From Acinetobacter sp. ASP199 (GTDB lineage: Bacteria > Pseudomonadota > Gammaproteobacteria > Pseudomonadales > Moraxellaceae), in NCBI RefSeq assembly GCF_022700675.1, contig NZ_CP062182.1:2170001-2234000 (forward strand): 64,000 nucleotides of DNA. Reading direction: 5' to 3'. Below, piece by piece: positions 38,407 to 46,525 of the stretch (position 1 is the stretch's first letter; each line of letters begins with the position of its first letter). The position numbers and the translations under genes are program-made. The notes below the pieces were generated by a model, which was not told the origin of the DNA, made no database searches, and saw only the letters and a list, made by a program, of their open reading frames with translations.

Positions 38407-39690
38407 TTAGTGCTTTGGTTTACGGCGTTTTACCATGACCTCATGCAAGGTATTCTGCACCATCTCAAAACAGCTCGGGTCTTCAGCCTTGGCAGCTTCA
38501 CGTAACACAATAGACGTCGGATGCAGTAATTTTTGCGTGAGGCGATGTGCAAATTCAGCCATCACGGTTTCTGCTTTCTCACCTTTAGCTACACGCTGCA
38601 TGGCATGTGCCAGTTCCTCTTCACGCAACTGTTCACCATAGTCACGATAGGTATGAATAGTGTTACCTGCCAGATTTACTTTCTGCTGGGTAACCAGTTC
38701 AGTTGCCAGCTGATTAACCATGACTTCCGCTTCAACTGCTGCCTGACGGCGTTGTGCCAGGTTTTCCTCAATGACGCTTTGCAGATCATCGACACCATAG
38801 AGATAGACGCCATCCAGCTTTTCAACCTTGGCATCAATATCACGTGGTACAGCCAGATCAACCAGCAGCATTTGCTGGTAACGACGTTTCTTTAACGCAG
38901 CTTTGACATCAGCAAAATGAATCACCTGATGCAGACTACCGGTACAACTGGAAATCACATCAGCACGATACAGGTTCGCTGCCAGCTGATCAAAATCAAT
39001 AATCTCAACATCCACACGATGCGCGATTTCCTGTGCCAGACTTTCAGCACGTGCGCGAGTCCGGTTGCAGATAATGACTTTACCAACACCCATCTCTGCC
39101 AGGTGCTTGGCCACCAGGCTATTCATTTCACCTGCCGCCACCATCATGACGGTCAGCTTTTCCGGTTTGGAAAAAACCTGGATCGCCAGCTGTGCTACCG
39201 CATACCCCATTGATACGGCATGACTACCGACTGCAGTTTCCGAACGTACACGTTTGGCTGCATAGAAAGCATATTCAAAGATACGGTTCAGATTTTGCGA
39301 AACGGTATGCGCTTCTTTAGCAAGGGATAAAGCTGTTTTTACCTGCCCCAGAATCTGCGGCTCACCCAGCATTAGCGAATCCAGACCACTGGCAACACGC
39401 ATCAGATGAGTGACTGCCTGAGCATCCTCATAGCGATAAACATGGTTTTGCAGCTGCTTGACATCCACTCCATTTTTTTGGGCGAGCCAGTTCAGCACCA
39501 TGTCGACATTGTCAGACATCGCGTAGATTTCAGTTCGGTTACATGTAGACACCACCACCATGTCATTCAGCTCAGGGTGCTGGCTTTGTTCAGCAAGCAA
39601 GGCACTTAATTTTTCAGGATTAAAAGCGACTTGTTCACGAAGTTCTACAGAGGCAGTTTGATGGTTGACACCTAATGCAAAGAAAGACAT
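38407..39690 (-). CDS. hemA: glutamyl-tRNA reductase
   Basis: HemA reduces Glu-tRNA to glutamate-1-semialdehyde, the first committed step of haem and sirohaem synthesis. It is 427 aa. The catalytic Cys50 lies in [22 protein letters not shown] is at about 107-117. The NADPH domain includes [16 protein letters not shown] and [12 protein letters not shown]-terminal dimerisation helix region ends with a basic tail (MVKRRKPKH). It is divergent from a TPR-protein gene and lolB. Confidence 0.96.
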   Translation of the reverse strand: MSFFALGVNHQTASVELREQVAFNPEKLSALLAEQSQHPELNDMVVVSTCNRTEIYAMSDNVDMVLNWLAQKNGVDVKQLQNHVYRYEDAQAVTHLMRVASGLDSLMLGEPQILGQVKTALSLAKEAHTVSQNLNRIFEYAFYAAKRVRSETAVGSHAVSMGYAVAQLAIQVFSKPEKLTVMMVAAGEMNSLVAKHLAEMGVGKVIICNRTRARAESLAQEIAHRVDVEIIDFDQLAANLYRADVISSCTGSLHQVIHFADVKAALKKRRYQQMLLVDLAVPRDIDAKVEKLDGVYLYGVDDLQSVIEENLAQRRQAAVEAEVMVNQLATELVTQQKVNLAGNTIHTYRDYGEQLREEELAHAMQRVAKGEKAETVMAEFAHRLTQKLLHPTSIVLREAAKAEDPSCFEMVQNTLHEVMVKRRKPKH

Positions 39691-39715
39691 ATCAGGTCAT
39701 CATTTCGCTAAATTT

Positions 39716-41482
39716 ATGCTATTGTGCAACATCGGTGTCATAAAAAGCATTACTTGGATCAAGAAAAAATTGCGATATATCAACAGCCGTGGTCACGGCC
39801 ATACAATTAAGCAATATTCTACCACATTCTTACTTGTAGGTAGCATGGCTTCCACAGCCCAGCTTCAGGCAGCAGGAACAGTTTACCATGCCAACCCAAA
39901 TTATGAAGCAATAAAACAGAGCATGATTGCCGAATTTGCTTTAGCTTCCAAAGACATCCCAACTGCCCTACATAACTATACTGTGCTGGCGATCAAGAGC
40001 AATTCCACCACCGTTAAACAGCGGGCATTGAATATTGCTTTAGAACATGATGACCTGCGTGCAGCTCTTGATATCTCTACGCATTGGGTAGTTCAAGAAC
40101 CTCAAGATGTTCCAGCAATGTTCTATTTGGCGCATATTGCTTTAAAAGCGCATGAATATGAACTGGCAGCCGAAACTTTAGATAAAATTCTACAGATTGA
40201 TGACAGTGCAGATCTGGAAGAAATTCTGGCAGGAATCGTCCCAACAGATGCCGAAGATCGAAATTATCTGATACAGGCACTCAGTTCCAGCAAAGCCAAA
40301 AACAACCCTTCCATTCTTGTCTTGGTCGCAGGACTGGAAGCTCAGAATGGCCAGTTTGAACAGGCACTGGCTACCATTAACCGCGCGTTAAAGAAGCGCC
40401 CTAAATCTACAGGCTATATTCTGCTGAAAGCCAATCTGTTACAGGCTTTAGACAACCAGGAACAGACCTTAAAATGGTATGAAAAAGCCAGCAGCAAAAA
40501 CCGCAATAATATTGAAGTGCGCCTGGCTGAAGTCAAATACCTGATCAAGCTGAATGAAACTAAATTGGCCCTGCAAAAACTGGAAAGCATTCTAAAAAAA
40601 TGGCCTACACATGAAGAAGCTTTGTTTATTGCAGGCCTGACCAGTATTGACCTGGAAGAGTACGACAAAGCAGAAAAATATCTGGTCGAACTGCGCTATT
40701 CAGATCAGTATCAGAATGAAGCCTACTACTATCTGGCGATTAATGCCGAGCGTAAGCAGCATTATGAAACTGCCAAGGCCTATTACCGTCTGGTGGATGG
40801 CAGTCTGTATACCGTTTCCAGGCGTAACATGATCACGATCTTCAGCAAGCAGGAAAAACTGACGGATGCCTTGCGTTTCCTGACCCAGGAACGGGTCAAT
40901 TATCCGCAACATGCCAGCTTCCTGTATCTGGCTCAGGCAGACATCTTAAAGAAGATGAACAACAAGAAAGCCGCCCTGCGCCTGCTTGAAGAAGCCAGCA
41001 ACAACCTGCCAGATGATCCAGAACTGGTTTATGCCCAGGTGTTGCTGTTAGATCCGCATCAGGATCGCCTGCTGCTCGATCAGTTGCTGAAACGCCTATT
41101 AGATATTGAACCGAACAACCCCGCCTATTTGAATGCCTATGCCTATACACTGGCAATCCAGAACCGTCGTCTGGAAGAAGCTCGCCGTTATGTCGAGCAG
41201 GCACTGGAATATGCTCCGGAACAGGCTTCAATTTTAGATACCTTTGGTTTTATCTGTTATCAGCAAAATGACTTTGCTACCGCTGCTCTCGCTTGGGAAA
41301 AAGCTTATAACTTGAACCCGAGCGCAAAAATTGGCGTACGACTGGCTCGCTCACTGTACATGAACGGTGATATTGAACAATTCCAACAAGTCTTTAAACA
41401 ATTACAACAAAATTATCCGAATGATCCTGAATTAAAGCAGCTTCATTCGTTATTGTTATCACCACCGATGAAAACGAGTTAA
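39716..41482 (+). CDS. exported TPR-repeat protein
   Basis: Tetratricopeptide protein of 588 aa from the ATG at 39716. A TTG at 39770 would give a better signal peptide (n-region RYINSRGHGHTIKQYS, hydrophobic STTFLLVGSMAS, cleavage near LQAAG). A TTG at 39665 is inside the divergent hemA and is rejected. Repeated 34-residue helical pairs span about 90-570, for example PSILVLVAGLEAQNGQFEQALATINRALKKRPKS and YDKAEKYLVELRYSDQY. It is probably a periplasmic or outer-membrane scaffold. It is followed 7 bp later by lolB, so the two probably form one operon with ispE. Confidence 0.88.
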   Translation: MLLCNIGVIKSITWIKKKLRYINSRGHGHTIKQYSTTFLLVGSMASTAQLQAAGTVYHANPNYEAIKQSMIAEFALASKDIPTALHNYTVLAIKSNSTTVKQRALNIALEHDDLRAALDISTHWVVQEPQDVPAMFYLAHIALKAHEYELAAETLDKILQIDDSADLEEILAGIVPTDAEDRNYLIQALSSSKAKNNPSILVLVAGLEAQNGQFEQALATINRALKKRPKSTGYILLKANLLQALDNQEQTLKWYEKASSKNRNNIEVRLAEVKYLIKLNETKLALQKLESILKKWPTHEEALFIAGLTSIDLEEYDKAEKYLVELRYSDQYQNEAYYYLAINAERKQHYETAKAYYRLVDGSLYTVSRRNMITIFSKQEKLTDALRFLTQERVNYPQHASFLYLAQADILKKMNNKKAALRLLEEASNNLPDDPELVYAQVLLLDPHQDRLLLDQLLKRLLDIEPNNPAYLNAYAYTLAIQNRRLEEARRYVEQALEYAPEQASILDTFGFICYQQNDFATAALAWEKAYNLNPSAKIGVRLARSLYMNGDIEQFQQVFKQLQQNYPNDPELKQLHSLLLSPPMKTS

Positions 41483-41489
41483 TTCTATT

Positions 41490-42071
41490 ATGCTTAAGTT
41501 TAGCCAGCTGGCCTGCTGCTTGATTGCATCAGGCACTTTGATTCTGACCGGTTGTCAGCAGATCGCTCAACCTAAACTACCTGCCACTGCATCAATCCCG
41601 ACTGCTGAAAATGAATTCCAGCTCCAGGGTAAAATTGGTGTGCGCACGCCACAGCAAACTGGCAGTGCCTTCTTTACCTGGGCACAGCAGCAGGAACAGT
41701 TTGATATCGAACTGACAGGCATTCTTGGTGTAGGCAAAACCCAGATTTCTGGTCAGCCTGGCCAAGTCACCCTAAATAGCGCCAAAACAGGTCTGATTCA
41801 AGCTGCAACACCAGAAGAACTACTGCAACGTGCAACTGGCTGGCAAGCCCCAATTACCCATCTGATCGATTGGGTACAGGCCCGTCCTGCCACTACCAGC
41901 GCCAAACTGCAAAAAGACGACACTCAACGCATCAGCCAGATTATTGAAGATGGCTGGATCGTGGATCTCAGTTATGCAGAACAGGCACGACTGCCAAACC
42001 GTCTGATTTTAAAACAGACACTTGGGAATGGCGGTGAAAACCGTATTACAATGGTCATTCAAAATCGTTAA
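41490..42071 (+). CDS. lolB: outer-membrane lipoprotein receptor LolB
   Basis: LolB receives lipoproteins from LolA and inserts them in the outer membrane. It is 193 aa. A lipoprotein signal peptide with lipobox LTGC at about 19-22 leads into the LolB fold: ENEFQLQGKIGVRTPQQTGSAFFTWAQQQEQFDIELTGILGVGKTQISGQ and LIDWVQARPA. The family position between the TPR protein and ispE is the usual gammaproteobacterial lolB-ispE arrangement. Confidence 0.93.
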   Translation: MLKFSQLACCLIASGTLILTGCQQIAQPKLPATASIPTAENEFQLQGKIGVRTPQQTGSAFFTWAQQQEQFDIELTGILGVGKTQISGQPGQVTLNSAKTGLIQAATPEELLQRATGWQAPITHLIDWVQARPATTSAKLQKDDTQRISQIIEDGWIVDLSYAEQARLPNRLILKQTLGNGGENRITMVIQNR

Positions 42072-42093
42072 TGTATTTGACTGAAGTTCATCC

Positions 42094-42924
42094 ATGATTC
42101 GTGTTCCCTCGCCTTCCAAACTGAATTTGTTCCTCCACATCACTGGCCGTCGACCAAATGGTTATCATGAGCTGCAAAGTATTTTTCAGCTGATTGATTT
42201 GTGTGACTGGCTAGAGTTTGAGCAGACCACAGATCAGCAGATTCAGATTGAAGGACTGGCCTCTGTGGATCTGGAACAAAATCTGATCTATCGTGCGACC
42301 CAGGTGCTTAAACCTTATGCAAAAAGTTATTTCGGCCTAAAAATCCGTCTGGAAAAGAACATTCCGATGGGTGCTGGACTCGGTGGTGGTTCATCCAATG
42401 CTGCTACAACACTCATCGTAGTGAATCAATTATGGCAATGTGGTTTAACAATTGAGCAGTTAGCTGAACTGGGTGTGAAGCTTGGTGCCGATGTGCCGAT
42501 TTTCGTACATGGCCGAAATGCATGGGCAGAAGGGATCGGTGAACACTTAACATTCATTAACTTAGATCAAAAACAATTCATTGTGCTCAAACCTGACTGT
42601 TTTATCAGCACTCAACTGCTTTTTTCACAAAAAACGTTGACAAGAGACACGAAGAGCTCTAAATTTTGCGCCTATCAGATAACGCCATCTGATTTCGGAA
42701 ATAACTTTGAGCCACTGGCAAGAAGCTTATATCCTGAAGTCGATGAAGCAATGCAATATCTCGACCAGTTCGGAACTGCAAAGCTTACAGGTACAGGTGC
42801 CTGCGTGTTTATCGAAGTAACTGATAACTTGAATGTCAGCGAAATTCTGGAAAATGCACCATGTAAATCTTACCTGGTCAACAGTTTAAAAGAATCTCCA
42901 CTGCTTCAGTTTAAAGTTTCATAG
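42094..42924 (+). CDS. ispE: 4-diphosphocytidyl-2-C-methylerythritol kinase
   Basis: IspE phosphorylates CDP-methylerythritol in the MEP isoprenoid pathway. It is 276 aa. GHMP kinase signatures are PSPSKLNLFLHITGRRPNGYHEL, the ATP loop PMGAGLGGGSSNAATT, KLGADVPIFVHG and KLTGTGACVFIE. Its TAG stop (42922-42924) overlaps the first two bases of the first tRNA-Gln by 2 nt, so maturation of that tRNA would cut the ispE transcript exactly at its end. Confidence 0.96.
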   Translation: MIRVPSPSKLNLFLHITGRRPNGYHELQSIFQLIDLCDWLEFEQTTDQQIQIEGLASVDLEQNLIYRATQVLKPYAKSYFGLKIRLEKNIPMGAGLGGGSSNAATTLIVVNQLWQCGLTIEQLAELGVKLGADVPIFVHGRNAWAEGIGEHLTFINLDQKQFIVLKPDCFISTQLLFSQKTLTRDTKSSKFCAYQITPSDFGNNFEPLARSLYPEVDEAMQYLDQFGTAKLTGTGACVFIEVTDNLNVSEILENAPCKSYLVNSLKESPLLQFKVS

Positions 42925-42997
42925 GGGTATCGCCAAGTGGTAAGGCACCGGGTTTTGATCTCGGCATCCGTTGGTTCGAATCCAGCTACCCCTGCCA
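42923..42997 (+). tRNA. tRNA-Gln (UUG), copy 1
   Basis: 75 nt with encoded CCA. The acceptor AGGGGTA pairs with TACCCCT, the anticodon loop TTTTGAT has anticodon TTG, and the T-loop is TTCGAAT. Its first two bases are the last two bases of the ispE stop codon. Confidence 0.97.
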
Positions 42998-43023
42998 TTT
43001 TTCACCTGTAGATGTACTGTATT

Positions 43024-43098
43024 AGGGGTATCGCCAAGTGGTAAGGCACCGGGTTTTGATCTCGGCATCCGTTGGTTCGAATCCAGCTACCCCTGCCA
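43024..43098 (+). tRNA. tRNA-Gln (UUG), copy 2
   Basis: 75 nt, identical to copy 1, 26 nt after it. Confidence 0.97.
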
Positions 43099-43116
43099 TC
43101 TTACAGTCATCGAATT

Positions 43117-43191
43117 AGGGGCGTCGCCAAGTGGTAAGGCACCGGGTTTTGATCTCGGCATCCGTTGGTTCGAATCCAGCCGCCCCTGCCA
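43117..43191 (+). tRNA. tRNA-Gln (UUG), copy 3 with altered acceptor stem
   Basis: 75 nt. The body is the same as the other copies, but the acceptor reads AGGGGCG with CGCCCCT instead of AGGGGTA with TACCCCT. Two base pairs have changed on both sides (U-A to C-G and A-U to G-C), so pairing is kept. Confidence 0.97.
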
Positions 43192-43283
43192 TTTTCTCGA
43201 AAAAAGACAGAGCACTCATTTGCTGTAAGACTGTTAATTTACCTTGACACTTTACCGCAAAAATATTAAAGTTCTGCCGCATT

Positions 43284-43358
43284 AGGGGTATCGCCAAGTG
43301 GTAAGGCACCGGGTTTTGATCTCGGCATCCGTTGGTTCGAATCCAGCTACCCCTGCCA
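43284..43358 (+). tRNA. tRNA-Gln (UUG), copy 4
   Basis: 75 nt, identical to copies 1 and 2, after a 92-nt gap from copy 3. prs begins 37 nt downstream. Confidence 0.97.
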
Positions 43359-43394
43359 TCTATTCCTATATTTCCTAACCGCCAAGGGTGCTTC

Positions 43395-44348
43395 ATGCCC
43401 AATCTTGTCGTTTTTAGTGGAACCGCGCATCCACAATTCGCTCAAAAAGTCGTAAGCCACTTACACATTCCTCTAGGTGCTGCATCTGTTTCTACCTTTT
43501 CTGATGGTGAAATCGCTGTAGAAATTACTGAGAATGTACGTGGTAAAGACGTATTCATCGTGCAACCTACTTGTGCCCCAACTAACGATAACCTGATGGA
43601 AATCTTAGTGATGGCTGACGCATTACGTCGTGCAAGTGCTGGTCGTATTACTGCTGTGATTCCTTACTTTGGCTATGCTCGTCAAGATCGTCGTCCTCGT
43701 TCAGCTCGTGTTCCAATTACTGCAAAAGTTGTAGCAGATATGCTAACAACTGTAGGCGTTGACCGCGTTGTGATGATTGACCTTCACGCCGACCAGATCC
43801 AAGGTTTCTTCGATATCCCAGTAGATAACATCTACGGTACACCTGCTCTTCTTGCTGATCTTCGTCAACAGTCGCATCACAACCTGATGGTTGTTTCGCC
43901 TGACGTTGGTGGCGTAGTACGTGCACGTGCTGTTGCTAAGCAAATGGGCGATATCGACCTAGCGATCATTGATAAACGTCGTCAAAAAGCAAATGAATCA
44001 CAAGTGATGCATTTGATTGGTGATGTTAAAGATCGTGACTGTGTCATCGTTGATGACATGGTAGATACTGCTGGTACACTTTGCAAAGCAGCGGATGCCT
44101 TGAAAACTTTCGGTGCTCGTAAGGTTGTTGCTTATGCAACTCACCCAGTATTGTCTGGCAAAGCGATTGAAAATCTCAAGAATTCTGTGATTGATGAATT
44201 GGTTGTTACTGACACCATTCCTCTTTCTGAAGAAGCTCTAGCTCTTGGTAAGATTCGCCAGGTTTCAGTAGCAAGTATGGTTGCTGAAACAATTCGTCGT
44301 ATTAACAACGAAGAATCTATTAGCGCAATGTTCGATTCTTATCTATAA
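43395..44348 (+). CDS. prs: ribose-phosphate pyrophosphokinase
   Basis: Prs makes PRPP from ribose-5-phosphate and ATP, feeding nucleotide, His and Trp synthesis. It is 317 aa from the ATG at 43395, with AAGGG upstream; earlier in-frame starts lie in tRNA-Gln copy 4. Motifs are [26 protein letters not shown], the PRPP-binding loop [16 protein letters not shown], and [10 protein letters not shown]. It is likely transcribed through from the tRNA-Gln array or from its own promoter. Confidence 0.97.
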   Translation: MPNLVVFSGTAHPQFAQKVVSHLHIPLGAASVSTFSDGEIAVEITENVRGKDVFIVQPTCAPTNDNLMEILVMADALRRASAGRITAVIPYFGYARQDRRPRSARVPITAKVVADMLTTVGVDRVVMIDLHADQIQGFFDIPVDNIYGTPALLADLRQQSHHNLMVVSPDVGGVVRARAVAKQMGDIDLAIIDKRRQKANESQVMHLIGDVKDRDCVIVDDMVDTAGTLCKAADALKTFGARKVVAYATHPVLSGKAIENLKNSVIDELVVTDTIPLSEEALALGKIRQVSVASMVAETIRRINNEESISAMFDSYL

Positions 44349-44365
44349 TAGTGCGCTGAAATTCC

Positions 44366-44392
44366 AAAGCCCTGCCATTTGGCGGGGCTTTT
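44366..44392 (+). terminator. terminator after prs
   Basis: AAAGCCCTGCC, loop ATTT, GGCGGGGCTTTT. Confidence 0.85.
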
Positions 44393-44446
44393 ACTCACTA
44401 GATTGGTCGCAGATCTAGTCAATTAAACTTAAATAGGATGTCTATC

Positions 44447-44743
44447 ATGGCAAACTTCGTATTAAACGCAGCAGCACGTGAAGAAGCAGTACAAGGGAAA
44501 GGTGCGAGCCGCCGCCTTCGTCTTCAAAACAAAGTACCTGCAATCATCTACGGTGGCGAAGCTGCTCCTGTAGCTGTTACTCTTGAACTTCGTGAGCTTG
44601 TTAAAGCTTTAGAAAGCAACGCTTTCTTTGAAGAAGTTGTTGAAATCAACATCGACGGCAAAACTGAAAGCGTTAAAATCCAAGCGCTTCAACGTCACCC
44701 AGCTAAAAACACTCCAATGCACGCTGACTTCAAACGCGCATAA
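44447..44743 (+). CDS. rplY: 50S ribosomal protein L25, short form
   Basis: Ribosomal protein L25, which binds 5S rRNA. It is 98 aa from the ATG at 44447 (AGGA 8 nt ahead); ATG 44438 is an alternative with three more residues. Features are AREEAVQGKGASRRLRLQNKVPAIIYGG, LELRELVKALESNAFFEEVVEI and VKIQALQRHPAKNTPMHADF. It is the short single-domain form, lacking the C-terminal TL5/CTC extension. Adjacent pth is a common pairing. Confidence 0.96.
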   Translation: MANFVLNAAAREEAVQGKGASRRLRLQNKVPAIIYGGEAAPVAVTLELRELVKALESNAFFEEVVEINIDGKTESVKIQALQRHPAKNTPMHADFKRA

Positions 44744-44762
44744 GTGTTAATGGTGTAAATTA

Positions 44763-45344
44763 GTGTCAAATATTTCACTGATTGTAGGTTTGGGCAACCC
44801 AGGTTCTGAGTATGCCCAAACCCGCCATAATGCAGGCTTCTGGTTCGTTGAACGCCTTGCAGATCAATATGGCATTTCCCTCAAAAAAGACCCAAAATTC
44901 AATGGATTTAGCGGTCGAGGCAATATCGAAGGTCAAGACGTCCGTCTACTTCTTCCTACAACATTCATGAACCTTTCTGGTAAAAGTGTTGTTCCCTTTG
45001 CCAAATTCTATAACATCGCCCCTGAGTCAATCCTGATCGCACATGATGAACTGGATATGAATCCAGGAATCATTCGCCTGAAAACTGGCGGTGGTCACGG
45101 TGGTCACAATGGTTTACGCGATATCGTGCCGCACATCGGTCCAAACTTCCATCGCTTACGTATCGGTATTGGTCACCCAGGTTCTAAAGAACGCGTGTCC
45201 GGTCATGTGCTTAGTAAAGCACCGAGCAGTGAGCAGACTTTAATGGATGATGCGATTGTACATGCCATGAATCGCATCAAGATGCTGGTCAATGGTGAAG
45301 TACAACAGGCGATGAACCAAATCAATGCCTATAAACCAAACTGA
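44763..45344 (+). CDS. pth: peptidyl-tRNA hydrolase
   Basis: Pth recycles prematurely released peptidyl-tRNA. It is 193 aa with a GTG start. Catalytic His22 lies in GNPGSEYAQTRHNAGFWFVE. PTTFMNLSGKSV, ILIAHDELDMNPGIIRLKTGGGHGGHNGLRDI and HRLRIGIGHPG are all present. It is 19 bp after rplY, so the two probably form one transcript. Confidence 0.97.
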   Translation: MSNISLIVGLGNPGSEYAQTRHNAGFWFVERLADQYGISLKKDPKFNGFSGRGNIEGQDVRLLLPTTFMNLSGKSVVPFAKFYNIAPESILIAHDELDMNPGIIRLKTGGGHGGHNGLRDIVPHIGPNFHRLRIGIGHPGSKERVSGHVLSKAPSSEQTLMDDAIVHAMNRIKMLVNGEVQQAMNQINAYKPN

Positions 45345-45355
45345 TCATTCTATAA

Positions 45356-45424
45356 ATTGTTGAACAATCCTTCTTGCCATCTTGCGTATTTCAGAGCAAA
45401 ATGCGGTTGCTTGATTGTTCACAA
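45356..45424. repeat. spaced inverted repeat before panD
   Basis: TTGTTGAACAATC (45357-45369) and GATTGTTCACAA (45413-45424) are near-perfect inverted copies about 44 bp apart, between pth and panD. No terminator T-run follows. It may be a regulator site or chance. Confidence 0.35.
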
Positions 45425-45487
45425 TATATCAAGTTAGATTGATTTAACCATAAGATTAAACTCTTAGGTCCACCAAGGAGACGCTAC

Positions 45488-45868
45488 ATGCTATCTCGTT
45501 TATTAAAAGCTAAAATCCACCGTTGTGTCGTAACACAAGCAGAATTACATTATGAAGGTTCTTGTGCTATTGACGGTATTCTTCTGGATTTGGCAGGCAT
45601 CCGCGAATATGAAGAAATTCATATGTGGAACGTGACGAATGGTAAGCGTTTTACCACTTATGCAATCCGCGGTGAAGAAGGTTCAGGCATCATTTCTGTA
45701 AATGGTGGCGCTGCGTTGCAAGCAGATGTCGGTGATCTGATGATTATCGCGACTTTCGGTGATTTCACTGAAGCTGAAGCCAATGCCCACAAACCACGCC
45801 TTGTCTATGCAAATCCAGACAACACTGTGAACCACACAGCGAACTGTATTCCTGTGCAAGTGGCTTAA
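45488..45868 (+). CDS. panD: aspartate 1-decarboxylase proenzyme
   Basis: PanD makes beta-alanine from aspartate for pantothenate synthesis. It is 126 aa. Self-cleavage occurs at G24-S25 in HYEGSCAID, giving the pyruvoyl Ser. [17 protein letters not shown] and [15 protein letters not shown] are conserved. AAGGAG precedes the ATG. It stands alone from other pan genes. Confidence 0.97.
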   Translation: MLSRLLKAKIHRCVVTQAELHYEGSCAIDGILLDLAGIREYEEIHMWNVTNGKRFTTYAIRGEEGSGIISVNGGAALQADVGDLMIIATFGDFTEAEANAHKPRLVYANPDNTVNHTANCIPVQVA

Positions 45869-45880
45869 GCCCAAGATTCT

Positions 45881-45909
45881 AAAAAGCTCGCAATGATGCG
45901 GGCTTTTTT
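45881..45909. terminator. bidirectional terminator after panD
   Basis: AAAAAGCTCGC, loop AATGAT, GCGGGCTTTTTT (one G-T pair). Confidence 0.8.
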
Positions 45910-45940
45910 ATTGAAAAATACTTCTAAAAATAGATCTTGA

Positions 45941-46525
45941 TTAACTGCCCTGCACCCAGTCATTTTGGCTTTCACAATTTAAAGCTTGCAGATTTTGGTC
46001 AACCAGATCCGCCAATAGAACCTGTCCATTGTCTTTGACTTTAATCTCGGCATATTTTGCATTGCGATAACATGGCTCCAATCCTTCCGCAAACATAAAG
46101 CTGTTCGCTGCCGGATATAAATTGGCTAATCGATTGGAAGGATTTTTTAGCAGCAAACGCGCAGAAGTTTGCGGATGAGTTTTTAAAAGATTTTCATCCA
46201 GGCTGGTTTGAATCACACGACGCTGACGATCTAGCTGTACATAACTTAAAAGATGTGCCTGATCATGAATGCGCTTTTCTAAGGCTGCAATTTTCTTATC
46301 CGGTGAGCCATCCTCTTCTCCACGGTTGGCTTCAGCATCACCCTCGAAATGCAGCTCATAATTCAGTGCCATATAATCGCCTTGCAAGATTGAACGCGGA
46401 TCAACCGGAGCAAGCTCGACAAAGATAGACTGGCTGTTCGCTAAATGATGTTCATGTTTCAAGATCAAACCCATAAAAATCAGCGTACTGAATCCAGCCA
46501 GAATCAGAGGAAAAAACTTTCTCAT
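45941..46525 (-). CDS. GDYXXLXY domain protein
   Basis: A 194-aa membrane-anchored protein of the GDYXXLXY family. A single N-terminal helix (about 4-23, FFPLILAGFSTLIFMGLIL) precedes the defining motif GDYMALNY at about 49-56. The rest is a soluble domain, probably extracytoplasmic. The family is typically encoded next to DUF2157/DUF4401 membrane proteins, as here, where the two genes overlap by 4 bp. Its function is unknown. Confidence 0.87.
   Translation of the reverse strand: MRKFFPLILAGFSTLIFMGLILKHEHHLANSQSIFVELAPVDPRSILQGDYMALNYELHFEGDAEANRGEEDGSPDKKIAALEKRIHDQAHLLSYVQLDRQRRVIQTSLDENLLKTHPQTSARLLLKNPSNRLANLYPAANSFMFAEGLEPCYRNAKYAEIKVKDNGQVLLADLVDQNLQALNCESQNDWVQGS

Noticed and set aside
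42971..43402. Open frames spanning the tRNA-Gln array in both directions
   Set aside because: They are made of repeated tRNA sequence and spacers, so they are by-products of the array.
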